A DNA stretch of 9,828 bases from Clostridiales bacterium DTU092 (GCA_001513505.1 LFTM01000056.1:1871-11698); one strand, 5' to 3'. Positions 1 through 7,181 are shown, counted from the first letter of the stretch. The notes: generated by a model from the letters alone, not told the origin. A program made the numbers and translations.

Positions 1-1
1 G

Positions 2-733
2 CTGCTCCGTCAACTGGGTATATTTAAAATCCTGCTGCCTGATATATGGAAATGCTGCAGCTCTTCTTCCCCCTCATCATGCAAACTATCGGACAGACTC
101 TCCCTGATATTTAAGGCAGTAAGCCTGTGCAGGCAGGATATTGTGCTCCGTCTGGCCGCACTGCATTACACCTGGAATATCGATAAACTTTTTAATTATG
201 CCTATACGACCAAGTCAGATAAGTCACAAATGGAGGACAGATGCGCAGAAACAACGGAACTTTCCCTTAAGCGGCTCCGGTATGACAGCAAAACCGTACG
301 CAGGGTTAAATCGCTGCTGGCAACCGTTCCATTGCCGCTTAACCTCAACAAGGCCGAAGCCGAATACCGGTTAAGAAGGATAATGGGAAAATTGGGTCCG
401 GAGGACACCCTCAAATTTCTTGACCTTCAGCAGGCATACCTGTCAGCCGCCGATCATAAACCGGAAGCATACAATATACAGCAATACAAACGGATAACAG
501 AAGAAATTATCTCAAGAGGCGATCCTGTTACTGTATCTCAGCTGGCCATTAACGGCAATGATCTGCTGGATGCTGGGATAGGTGTCAAAGACAGGCGTAT
601 TATAGGCAAAGCCCTTAATCAGGCCTATCAATGGGTACTTATGAACCCTGAGGATAACGACCGGCAACTGCTTTTATCCAGGTTAAAGGCAGTTTTCATG
701 GAACATAACGGGAAGCAAAAGAATAACAATTGA
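2..733 (+). CDS. cca: CCA-adding tRNA nucleotidyltransferase, C-terminal part (5' end outside window)
   Basis: The frame is open from the left edge to TGA at 731-733, giving 243 visible residues, so the true start lies upstream; a GTG at 143 is internal. The product would add or repair the 3' CCA of tRNAs in the cytoplasm. The catalytic nucleotidyltransferase head is not in the window. The visible part matches the helical RNA-binding half of class II enzymes: LRQLGIFKILLPDI near residue 2, LRLAALH where the family has LRLAALLHDIGK, then LKRLRYDSKTVRRVKSLL, EYRLRRIMGKLG, and near the C-terminus the typical VSQLAINGNDLLDAGIG followed by a helix ending NPEDNDRQLLL. The metal-binding HD pair is absent from its usual place, so this domain is probably structural here. 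The gene converges on the ykvI-like gene only 6 bases away, and I see no hairpin terminator between them. Assignment is by motif recognition and is fairly secure. Confidence 0.85.
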   Translation: MLRQLGIFKILLPDIWKCCSSSSPSSCKLSDRLSLIFKAVSLCRQDIVLRLAALHYTWNIDKLFNYAYTTKSDKSQMEDRCAETTELSLKRLRYDSKTVRRVKSLLATVPLPLNLNKAEAEYRLRRIMGKLGPEDTLKFLDLQQAYLSAADHKPEAYNIQQYKRITEEIISRGDPVTVSQLAINGNDLLDAGIGVKDRRIIGKALNQAYQWVLMNPEDNDRQLLLSRLKAVFMEHNGKQKNNN

Positions 734-739
734 GATATA

Positions 740-1798
740 CTACAATTCTGTTCTTTTAAAGGTTGAAGCCAGGAGTATGACAATCAGTGCGAGCCCAAAT
801 ATTCCTAATAAAGGGTATATATATGTAACGATCTGTGAAAAACCTATAAATGAAATGACAAAGCACAGACAGGTTATCATCAGGGAGGATAAACCTATTG
901 GTATTTTAAAAACTTCATGAATTACCGAAGATACCGAGAAAAGATTTGCAATTAATGTAGTGAATATTGCTCCCCAAACAACAACAGTATATAATCCTGA
1001 GATGACGGGACCCATGCAATATACGATATACAGCATTGGTACCTCAAAATCATATATAGCAGGTCCGTGATGCCTCAACGAATAGTCATTAATAAAAATC
1101 ATTATTCCCAGGATGGCTCCACCCAGAATCCCTCCAACTGCCAAAGCCCGCGGCTGTTTTACCTGGGAAGCTGCAGAAGACAAAACCCCTATGGAAAGAA
1201 TTATATTAAACGCAGCATACAGCACTCCACTCTTAATCAGATCTAATAAAGATATATTATATGTTGAAGTAAATCTCTGCATAAATCCGCGCTCCTGCAG
1301 GGTGTATCCAAAAACAAACAGATTAAACGCCAGAATCAGCGGAATTATCCATGTGTTGATAGCCATAATTCCCTTTATACCCGACATCACGACTATCAGA
1401 GCAGCAACTGCTGTTAAGCCGGCTCCAACCCAGAACGGGATACCGGCATATTCATTAAATAATGCACCCGCACCCGCAAGCATAGCTGTACCGATTAATA
1501 TCATGGCCAGCACTATATATCCGCTTACAAATGGAGAGAGTATGCCAAAGATTTGTTTCACAGTTTCCTTAAATGAGCGGGAATTGAGCTTTTGCCCGAG
1601 CTTCAATATCTTAGTCCCGATTAATATAAATAAAAAAGTTGCAATCAATATGGGATATATGGAATATGCACCGTATACGCTAAAAAAACGCAATATTTCC
1701 TGGCCGGATGCAAACCCGGCTCCTATTACCGTACCAATATAAGTAAAAGCAATCTTTATTCCTGAAATAATTTCATTCCTGGTTTTCAAAAAACACAT
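740..1798 (-). CDS. YkvI-family multipass membrane protein (putative permease)
   Basis: This 352-residue integral membrane protein has about ten hydrophobic helices. The segment GTVIGAGFASGQE near residues 22-34 is the hallmark of the YkvI family, which belongs to the APC-type transporter superfamily. The Gly-rich break in the first helix is the kind of site that binds substrate in such transporters. The substrate is unknown, so I give no gene symbol. Start choice is awkward. A GGAAGG Shine-Dalgarno (1802-1807) abuts a TTG at 1801 and sits only 3 bases before the ATG at 1798; a TTG at 1789 has 12-base spacing. I take ATG 1798 as most likely. The DUF3006-like gene lies 75 bases upstream on the same strand and could be co-transcribed. 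The C-terminus converges on cca. Confidence 0.85.
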   Translation of the reverse strand: MCFLKTRNEIISGIKIAFTYIGTVIGAGFASGQEILRFFSVYGAYSIYPILIATFLFILIGTKILKLGQKLNSRSFKETVKQIFGILSPFVSGYIVLAMILIGTAMLAGAGALFNEYAGIPFWVGAGLTAVAALIVVMSGIKGIMAINTWIIPLILAFNLFVFGYTLQERGFMQRFTSTYNISLLDLIKSGVLYAAFNIILSIGVLSSAASQVKQPRALAVGGILGGAILGIMIFINDYSLRHHGPAIYDFEVPMLYIVYCMGPVISGLYTVVVWGAIFTTLIANLFSVSSVIHEVFKIPIGLSSLMITCLCFVISFIGFSQIVTYIYPLLGIFGLALIVILLASTFKRTEL

Positions 1799-1807
1799 CA
1801 ACCTTCC

Positions 1808-1842
1808 GAATATTCATGTTTAATCCTCATACATAAATATTC
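1808..1842. repeat. Imperfect inverted repeat upstream of ykvI-like gene
   Basis: GAATATTCATG (1808-1818) and CATAAATATTC (1832-1842) are inverted copies matching at 10 of 11 positions, with arm centres 24 bp apart. The pair lies immediately upstream of the ykvI Shine-Dalgarno. It could be an operator or a weak 5'UTR hairpin. The DNA is AT-rich, so chance similarity is a real possibility. Confidence 0.3.
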
Positions 1843-1873
1843 AGAAGTTATATAAATCATACCTATAACTGTC

Positions 1874-2068
1874 CTATATATTGATTTTCCCCAGCAAACG
1901 ATTCAGGGTTTCATAAGGACTAAAGGAAATGTCTATCTGCAGCACATCCCCAACACGGCATCCATGGGGTAAATATTTCACAGGTATAACGACTTCATCA
2001 GTACTGTTATCGAATTTTATAATGGCCTGCTGGTGTTCAACGGATTTTATTACTGCGTTCCATCGCAT
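1874..2068 (-). CDS. Small DUF3006-like protein
   Basis: The protein has 64 residues and no signal peptide or membrane helix. The pattern resembles DUF3006: a short beta strand containing an acidic residue (VIKSVEHQQAIIKF), then VVIPVKYLPHGCRVGDVLQID, where the Pro, LP and GDVL positions are the conserved ones. The predicted fold is a small beta barrel; the function of the family is unknown. The start is ATG 2068 because GAGGAGG (2078-2084) lies 9 bases upstream. An in-frame ATG at 2095 falls inside the -10 box of the promoter and would not be translated. The gene is divergent from the acidic lipoprotein gene and lies upstream of the ykvI-like gene on the same strand. Its short length makes the family call moderate, but the promoter and ribosome binding site make it a real gene. 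Confidence 0.75.
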   Translation of the reverse strand: MRWNAVIKSVEHQQAIIKFDNSTDEVVIPVKYLPHGCRVGDVLQIDISFSPYETLNRLLGKINI

Positions 2069-2093
2069 GCCGCCCTTCCTCCTCTCTAAGTTC

Positions 2094-2122
2094 ATAATAT
2101 CATTTTACCATGAATTTGTTAA
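2094..2122 (-). promoter_or_regulatory. Sigma-A-like promoter of the DUF3006-like gene
   Basis: On the minus strand, TTAACA (2117-2122) and TATTAT (2094-2099) are separated by 17 bases. Each hexamer matches the consensus at five of six positions. Transcription would begin about 20 bases before the start codon, just upstream of the Shine-Dalgarno, giving a very short leader. Confidence 0.65.
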
Positions 2123-2189
2123 GGTTAAATTATGCAAAATATTAACACCAAATTTACAATTTGTTCATGTTTTATTCAAATATCATCAG

Positions 2190-2195
2190 TATAAT
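2190..2195 (+). promoter_or_regulatory. -10 box of the acidic lipoprotein gene
   Basis: A perfect TATAAT lies 49 bases before the start codon at 2245, in the intergenic region divergent from the DUF3006-like gene. No good -35 hexamer is found 16-18 bases upstream, so the promoter may be weak, activator-dependent or read by another sigma factor. Confidence 0.45.
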
Positions 2196-2244
2196 TTCCA
2201 CTGGAGTGGTCAAGGTACCAAACTCTGCTTAGGGAGGTGATATT

Positions 2245-2586
2245 ATGAAAATCAAAAGACTGACCGCCATATTACTCATGGCTGTGTTTTTACTGGTATC
2301 AGTAGCTTTAACCGGTTGCCAGAGCGAGTCTTCAACAACACCTGATGATTCTACACAGACCGAACAAGCAACTGATGCCGAAGAAAGCACAGATACTGAG
2401 GAGGAAGCAGCAACAGAAGACTCTGAAGATTCTGCTGCAGAGTCAGAAGATGCTGCCGATGATACTTCAGAAACTGAAGCGGATGATGACGCTCAGGAGA
2501 CCGGTGAAGCTGATGACACCTTGTCGGAGTCATCCGATGAAAGTGATACAAACCAGACCTCTGATGACGAAACAGCAAATGAATAA
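2245..2586 (+). CDS. Small, highly acidic, low-complexity lipoprotein
   Basis: The 113-residue protein begins with a lipoprotein signal peptide: KIKR, a hydrophobic core, then the lipobox LTGC with the lipidated Cys at residue 25. It should be anchored on the outer face of the cytoplasmic membrane. The mature 89 residues contain 18 Asp and 19 Glu (about 42% acidic), the rest mostly Ser, Thr and Ala, with no Lys, Arg, His or aromatic residue. It should therefore be extended and disordered. The ribosome binding site GGAGGTGAT (2233-2241) is unusually strong, with 7 bases between GGAGG and ATG, suggesting high translation. I do not recognise a family. Cation binding, a wall spacer, or the remaining linker of a once larger lipoprotein are possible. 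The gene ends before a hairpin terminator and is divergent from the DUF3006-like gene. Confidence 0.8.
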   Translation: MKIKRLTAILLMAVFLLVSVALTGCQSESSTTPDDSTQTEQATDAEESTDTEEEAATEDSEDSAAESEDAADDTSETEADDDAQETGEADDTLSESSDESDTNQTSDDETANE

Positions 2587-2638
2587 ACCTAATACCAGCC
2601 ACTACGCTCGATGTACCCCTTCATAATGCTACTTACTT

Positions 2639-2673
2639 AAAAAAGGCTGCTGATAACTTTATCAGCAGCCTTT
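2639..2673. terminator. Rho-independent terminator between convergent genes
   Basis: GGCTGCTGATA (2645-2655) pairs perfectly with TATCAGCAGCC (2660-2670) around a 4-base loop. It is flanked by six A on the left (2639-2644) and TTT on the right. On the minus strand the stem is followed by six T, directly after the TPR gene stop, so it is a strong terminator for that gene. On the plus strand it has a shorter T run and can also stop the lipoprotein transcript. Confidence 0.9.
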
Positions 2674-4417
2674 ATTGCAAATTATATTTTCTGTATTTTT
2701 CTTCTAATATGATATAGTTAATATACTTACAGTTGTTTAACACTGTTGAATAGGCAACCCCATAATACTTTGCAAGCGCCATCTTATCTACATCAATACC
2801 CGATTTAATGCAATAATAAAGTTCAAGTGCTGATGCCCAGGCTTCCGCCTTTCTTATTTTTGGCAGCTTTTCAGGCAGTGATGCCAGGACAAACTTCTCC
2901 CATATCTCACGTAACTTTTCTTCGTACCCGCCTTCATACCGGTTCTTCATCTTCTTAATGGCCACTGGGATTACATCATTATATATCCGGGGAAGTTCAC
3001 CGGCAGATACTCTTTCTAATATGCTTACCCTTATCTCGACAATACTATTATTCATGTATGCGATATACGGCTCATCAGCCTTCATTTGTTTGAGCAACGC
3101 CAGAGCTTCCTCTTTCAGTTCATCCTCCATGTTCTTCTTAAGCAGGAATTCTCTTAAAAAACGCTCCGACTTTTCATCACCAAAAGAAGCTATTACATTA
3201 AGAATAGCCTTTTTTATGGAAATATCGTGCAACCCAAGACCCCAGCCAAGCAACGCCATCAGCTCGTCGCCCTTTTCCCATCTCTGTTTCAGATCCCTCT
3301 CAGGAAGCTTGAGCAAATCGTTTATCTTCTTAATACGGTAAATAACTTCCTCATAAGGAACCTGAAAATGATAGGGTATCTCGCTAAACTCCCTTTCATT
3401 CGTCACTATTGCCCATGTTAATCGCTTATAAAAACTGCTGATGGTATTATGGGGTGATATCTTATCAATCTTGTACCAGTATTTCAACGCTTCGTTATAC
3501 TTGTGTATATTAAAATACGAAACCGCAATATAATGCAGTATTTTTATGTCGTAAGGCTTAAATATAAGCAGCCGTCTGAGAAGCTTATTGGCTTCCTTAT
3601 GTTTCTTTAATTCGCACAGGGTCACCGCGATCTTGTTCATTTCTTCAGGCTCATTTATTTGCATATCAAGTATAGTCTTAAGGTGTTTTTCACTTTCTTC
3701 GGTACATCCCTTTTCCTGTAAAAATATAGAGATATTACAGTTAGCATGGACATTCTGGGGGTGTTCCTTCAACACTCCATAGCATGTATCAATTGCTTTA
3801 TCCAACTCTCCAATACAAAAGTACGCCAACGCAAGATTATTTTTTGCAAAAGTCAGTGAAGGATCTTTGTCAACAACATATTCCAAACACTGTATAGCAT
3901 TTTTATAGTCTCCGGCATCCAGATAATTTTTGCCCTTATTTGCCATTCTGTAAAGCTTCTCTTTTGTTGGATTTAATATATTAAACTCATCATCAATAAA
4001 GAATTCCTGGTTCTCAAGAATGTCTAACAGTTCCCGTACCTCATCGGAGTATATACCGTCTGGTTCCATATAAATATATCTTTCAAAGCATTCGTGGGCT
4101 TTTTCATAATCCTGTAACCCCAGAAAATTGCATCCCAGACAGAAATAGCAATCGGCTCTGGTGTCATCCTTTTGCAGTACAGAAAAAAGTATCTGGTTGG
4201 ACTCTTCATAGTAGCCCATCTCGGTAAAAACCTCAGCCAGATCCAGCCTGTAGTCCAGATTTTCAGGTTCTTTTTCCACAGCCTTGCGGTAAAAACTCAG
4301 AGCATTTATATAATTGTTGCTCTCCATGTATTTTCTTGCTTTTTTATAGTAAAATTGACCACTCTGATCAAATGGAATAACCTTGTTTTTAGATTTCGCA
4401 CATAAGTTTCTTGCCAT
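2672..4417 (-). CDS. TPR-repeat protein with C-terminal helix-turn-helix-like segment
   Basis: This cytoplasmic 581-residue protein has no signal peptide or membrane helix. About eight tetratricopeptide repeats are visible in two blocks, roughly residues 20-121 and 155-324, with classic patterns such as NYINALSFYRKAVEKEPEN and LAYFCIGELDKAID. Residues of about 345-520 are helical, without clear repeats, and somewhat HEAT-like. The last 58 residues (from AEAWASALELYYCIKSG) continue with MALAKYYGVAYSTVLNNCKY, which reads like the ALAEKYGVS-ST-type helix-turn-helix found at the end of some clostridial TPR or SEC-C proteins. The start is set by AGGAGA (4423-4428) 5 bases before ATG. It has its own promoter and a strong terminator, so it is monocistronic. 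TPR arrays bind proteins or peptides; the actual partner is unknown. Confidence 0.85.
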   Translation of the reverse strand: MARNLCAKSKNKVIPFDQSGQFYYKKARKYMESNNYINALSFYRKAVEKEPENLDYRLDLAEVFTEMGYYEESNQILFSVLQKDDTRADCYFCLGCNFLGLQDYEKAHECFERYIYMEPDGIYSDEVRELLDILENQEFFIDDEFNILNPTKEKLYRMANKGKNYLDAGDYKNAIQCLEYVVDKDPSLTFAKNNLALAYFCIGELDKAIDTCYGVLKEHPQNVHANCNISIFLQEKGCTEESEKHLKTILDMQINEPEEMNKIAVTLCELKKHKEANKLLRRLLIFKPYDIKILHYIAVSYFNIHKYNEALKYWYKIDKISPHNTISSFYKRLTWAIVTNEREFSEIPYHFQVPYEEVIYRIKKINDLLKLPERDLKQRWEKGDELMALLGWGLGLHDISIKKAILNVIASFGDEKSERFLREFLLKKNMEDELKEEALALLKQMKADEPYIAYMNNSIVEIRVSILERVSAGELPRIYNDVIPVAIKKMKNRYEGGYEEKLREIWEKFVLASLPEKLPKIRKAEAWASALELYYCIKSGIDVDKMALAKYYGVAYSTVLNNCKYINYIILEEKYRKYNLQ

Positions 4418-4451
4418 ATCGCTCTCCTAACTATACTATTTTATGGATATC

Positions 4452-4460
4452 ATTATAGCA
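4452..4460 (-). promoter_or_regulatory. Extended -10 promoter of the TPR gene
   Basis: On the minus strand TGCTATAAT (4452-4460) is a perfect TATAAT with the TG of an extended -10 element. It starts about 40 bases before the start codon. No good -35 is seen 16-18 bases upstream, as is common for extended -10 promoters. Confidence 0.6.
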
Positions 4461-4508
4461 TATATTTTAGAAAACCTCTATAAAAATTACTGTTTCTTAC
4501 AATTGTAT

Positions 4509-5423
4509 TTATTCGATATTTTTTGAATATTCCTCATTCAATTTTCTCTTTTCCTTCAGCAGTTGGTTAAGTTCATCAAGGTTAAACAAATACTTTTTGT
4601 TGCAGTAATGGCACACCAGCTCAGCCTTCTTATCCTTTTTGATAATATCAATTAATTCATCTTCCTGTATACCCAAAAGAACCCTTCTTAAACGTTCTCT
4701 GCTGCAATCACACTTAAATCGTACATCCGTTTGAGCATTTATTTTCACATCAAAACCGCCAAGAATGTCATAAAGTACGTCTTCCGGCGTTTTCCCCTGT
4801 TCAAACAACTTAGATATTGGGGCAGAATTGCTCACTCTTCTCTCGATCTCATCAATTATATCCTCCGGCGCACCCGGCATAGCCTGGATTATATATCCGC
4901 CTGCCGCTTTTACCGAATAATCGGGATTTACAAGCACACCCAAAGCCACCACAGATGGCTGTTGTTCCGATACCGTCAAATAATATGCCACATCTTCACC
5001 AATCTCTCCCGACATCAAATTGGCCTGGCCTATATAAGGCTCTTTAAGTCCCAGATCCTTTATAACGGTGATTTTCCCATTTCTGCCTACAGCCGCGCCC
5101 ACATCAAGCTTATTAAATTCATTGAGAGGTAAATCCAGTGCCGGATTTCCAACATAACCTTTTATATCTCCGTTGGGGTTTGCAACCACTACGATACTCC
5201 CCAATGGTCCATCGCCCTTCACTATCATCGAAAGGCTGTCCTTCTCGCCCTTCATATCAACTGCCAACATAATTGCAGCAGCCATAGTTCTACCCAGGGC
5301 GGCAGCAGCCACAGGATGTAATCCATGAAGCCGCTGAGCTTCATTTGACAGATTTGTTATCCTTGCTGCAAAAGCCCGGACAGCGCCGTCTCCCGCCGTA
5401 ACCCTCACTACATAGTCTTTCAT
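4509..5423 (-). CDS. hslO: Hsp33 redox-regulated holdase chaperone
   Basis: The protein has 304 residues, about the usual length for Hsp33. It is a cytoplasmic, ATP-independent chaperone that binds unfolding proteins when its zinc centre is oxidised. The N-terminal domain has the family segments RVTAGDGAVRAFA, AAALGRTMAAAIML and SLSMIVKGDGPLGSIVVVANPNGDIKGYVGNP. The redox switch is intact, with C238/C240 (CDC followed by SRER) and C271/C274 (CHYC) as the four zinc-binding cysteines. The start ATG is preceded by GGGAGTGA with 7-base spacing. It lies 60 bases after the methyltransferase gene on the same strand, with no clear promoter in the gap, so it is probably the last gene of a DUF624-methyltransferase-hslO operon. 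I see no hairpin between hslO and the TPR gene. Confidence 0.97.
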   Translation of the reverse strand: MKDYVVRVTAGDGAVRAFAARITNLSNEAQRLHGLHPVAAAALGRTMAAAIMLAVDMKGEKDSLSMIVKGDGPLGSIVVVANPNGDIKGYVGNPALDLPLNEFNKLDVGAAVGRNGKITVIKDLGLKEPYIGQANLMSGEIGEDVAYYLTVSEQQPSVVALGVLVNPDYSVKAAGGYIIQAMPGAPEDIIDEIERRVSNSAPISKLFEQGKTPEDVLYDILGGFDVKINAQTDVRFKCDCSRERLRRVLLGIQEDELIDIIKKDKKAELVCHYCNKKYLFNLDELNQLLKEKRKLNEEYSKNIE

Positions 5424-5483
5424 ATCGTGTTCACTCCCGTTTTTAAATTACCAATTCTGATTTGAGGAAATATCCCATTCATT

Positions 5484-6221
5484 TCAAGTTTTCCGGGCTG
5501 CGAAAAAAATGCGCTGGGAACTCTTCTTTGGAGGTTTGAATGTAAAAGGCTGATAGGCCTCTATATTTTTAAAACCGTTATGCTTCAACCGGCGTATTAT
5601 CTCCTCCGCTTTATAAGCCCGTTGATAATGGGTCTCATCAAATCTTCTGTAATACTCTCCCTCTTTTGTAAAAAACGATAAATACATCTCACATATATTG
5701 GAACGCCTGTCAAAATAATTCAGCCATATATAGCTGATATCTTCATCGGTTCTGACAATTGTATTGTTTCCCAGAATTGATGAGAGCTTATAATATGAAC
5801 TGATATCAAATATGAATATACCATCCGGTTTCAGGTAGCGGCACACACTCTGAAACACCATATCCAGATCTCTCAGTGAAAGGATATAGTTTATTCCATC
5901 ACAAATACAGGTAATTGCATCGACAGGACCATGAAGTTCTAAATGCCTCATATCCTGATATATAAAGGGGATGTCCATACCGTTTTTTACAGCCTTTTCT
6001 TTGGCAACCGACAGCATGTCCTCCGATTGGTCAATCCCTATTACATCATAGCCTCTTTCCTTCAACAGTAAAGTTATGTTTCCGGTACCGCAGGCCAGAT
6101 CAACGATCTGTACCGGTTTTACGCCATGTTTTTTAAATATCCGCTCAATATAATCAACCCAGCCGGGATAATTTACATCTTCCATTAAAACGTCGTAGAT
6201 ATATGCAAAGTGGTTATATAT
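5484..6221 (-). CDS. Class I SAM-dependent methyltransferase with apparent ATA start
   Basis: The protein is a Rossmann-fold methyltransferase. Motif I is VDLACGTGN, followed by VIGIDQSEDML (acidic end of strand 2, binding the SAM ribose), YQDMRHLEL and ITCICDGINY. It resembles the YqeM-type group, whose members start M-Y-x-x-F-A-x-x-Y-D-x-L-M. Substrate is unknown. The first ATG (6185) would give 233 residues and lacks a nearby ribosome binding site. Upstream in the same frame, codons from 6221 read (ATA)YNHFAYIYDVLMEDVNY, exactly the family N-terminus, and AAAGGGAG lies with GGGAG 9 bases before the ATA. No in-frame ATG, GTG or TTG occurs between the preceding gene's stop and 6185. I therefore place the start at ATA 6221, giving 245 residues; ATT at 6227 or the late ATG are alternatives. 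It begins 38 bases after the DUF624 gene, so is likely co-transcribed. Confidence 0.85.
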   Translation of the reverse strand: MYNHFAYIYDVLMEDVNYPGWVDYIERIFKKHGVKPVQIVDLACGTGNITLLLKERGYDVIGIDQSEDMLSVAKEKAVKNGMDIPFIYQDMRHLELHGPVDAITCICDGINYILSLRDLDMVFQSVCRYLKPDGIFIFDISSYYKLSSILGNNTIVRTDEDISYIWLNYFDRRSNICEMYLSFFTKEGEYYRRFDETHYQRAYKAEEIIRRLKHNGFKNIEAYQPFTFKPPKKSSQRIFFAARKT

Positions 6222-6259
6222 AGCAATCTTCTCCCTTTGACAAGTATTATTATTTATTC

Positions 6260-7048
6260 TTACTCTTCATCCTCATCAAGCCTGGCATTCATATACTTAT
6301 CAAACACCCAGTTGGCCAGAGAAACACCAATCAGCATGGGAAAGGTAAATCCCACCAGAAACATCGGAAAGATATACCAGGCACTTGCTATAAATACCGC
6401 CACCATGAGCACGAAAATGCCGAATGTATGAGGCAGCCTGCCTAAAGTAAAGATAAAGGCATTTCGGAATATCTGCCCTACGTTTAACTTGTAGGTAACA
6501 AGTAAAGGGAAAACATATATTTGCATCATCGCATATATAAGCCCTATCAACAACATAAAGTAATACAGGAACAAATATAATAAATCGGTCATAGCCATGG
6601 CATGATAGAAGGTTACAGCCACGTAAAAAAACATCAATACAACACAGTTGATGAACATTATCAATAAGCTTTCCTTCCAGTTCATCTTTATGGCATCTTT
6701 AAAATCACTAAACACCCATGCATGTTCATCCCTTGCCCAGTTACGTATCACATAGGTTACTCCTGCAGTAGCAGGACCGGCAAAGAGCATACATGGAAGC
6801 AGGATTAAAAAGAACAGTAAAGTTATAGGCTCCCCCGTTTCTGCAGTTACAAGAGTCTGAATATATATCCACAAAAATGTGGGAAGCACGAATATGGAAT
6901 ACAGCAGATTTAACTGTATCAGTTTCCAGAATCTGACCTGAAGGACGGTAAAAAACAGTTTGAACCGCCTCTTCTTGAGATCTTCATATTTTAAATCCGG
7001 CTTATTGGGGTTTCCATAATACATTCGGTTAAAAAAACCGCCAAACAT
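6260..7048 (-). CDS. DUF624 (YesL-like) membrane protein
   Basis: This 262-residue integral membrane protein has about six hydrophobic helices (near residues 43-65, 76-98, 127-149, 155-178, 209-225 and 227-247). The N-terminus MFGGFFNRMYYGNPNK and the loop after helix 2, GPATAGVTYVIRNWARDEHAW with FSDF and NWK downstream, are typical of DUF624. Family members are often found near sugar transport or glycoside hydrolase genes; none is present here. The function is unknown. The start is ATG 7048 because AAAGGA lies 8 bases upstream. An in-frame ATG at 7141 would extend it by 31 residues but lies upstream of the promoter. It heads a probable operon with the methyltransferase and hslO. Confidence 0.85.
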   Translation of the reverse strand: MFGGFFNRMYYGNPNKPDLKYEDLKKRRFKLFFTVLQVRFWKLIQLNLLYSIFVLPTFLWIYIQTLVTAETGEPITLLFFLILLPCMLFAGPATAGVTYVIRNWARDEHAWVFSDFKDAIKMNWKESLLIMFINCVVLMFFYVAVTFYHAMAMTDLLYLFLYYFMLLIGLIYAMMQIYVFPLLVTYKLNVGQIFRNAFIFTLGRLPHTFGIFVLMVAVFIASAWYIFPMFLVGFTFPMLIGVSLANWVFDKYMNARLDEDEE

Positions 7049-7090
7049 ACTAACAGTCCTTTCAATAATTAAACTATTTTTCTTGTCTTC

Positions 7091-7119
7091 ATTGTAACAA
7101 GAAATCATCCATAATTCAA
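7091..7119 (-). promoter_or_regulatory. Sigma-A-like promoter of the DUF624 operon
   Basis: On the minus strand TTGAAT (7114-7119) and TACAAT (7091-7096) are spaced by exactly 17 bases. Transcription would start near 7084, leaving a leader of about 36 bases that contains the AAAGGA Shine-Dalgarno. The repeat block lies upstream of this promoter. Confidence 0.65.
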
Positions 7120-7181
7120 TAATTTTAGCTGATTGGCACATCTGAATTATTTGCAGCTTTTATGCGAAATATTTTGTGCAT

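Noticed and set aside
141..374. A 77-codon plus-strand open frame overlapping the cca fragment
   Set aside because: It lies in another frame of the well-supported CCA-adding enzyme, whose conserved motifs continue across it.
1113..1742. A 209-codon plus-strand open frame opposite the ykvI-like gene
   Set aside because: It is antisense to a clear multipass membrane protein; its sequence shows no family motif, and I see no ribosome binding site.
2069..2095. N-terminal extension of the DUF3006-like protein to ATG 2095
   Set aside because: That ATG is part of the -10 box, and the extension would translate the ribosome binding site itself.
2345..2580. Possible tandem repeat or CRISPR-like array in the acidic region
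   Set aside because: The bias is compositional (Asp, Glu, Ser, Thr and Ala codons); no unit recurs at regular spacing.
2345..2626. Plus-strand frame, and a minus-strand frame at 2351-2602, overlapping the acidic lipoprotein
   Set aside because: Both are out-of-frame readings of the low-complexity GAA/GAT-rich region; the lipobox and strong ribosome binding site support the other frame.
7049..7141. 31-residue N-terminal extension of the DUF624 protein
   Set aside because: It would start upstream of the promoter; ATG 7048 has a Shine-Dalgarno and begins with the family's usual N-terminus.
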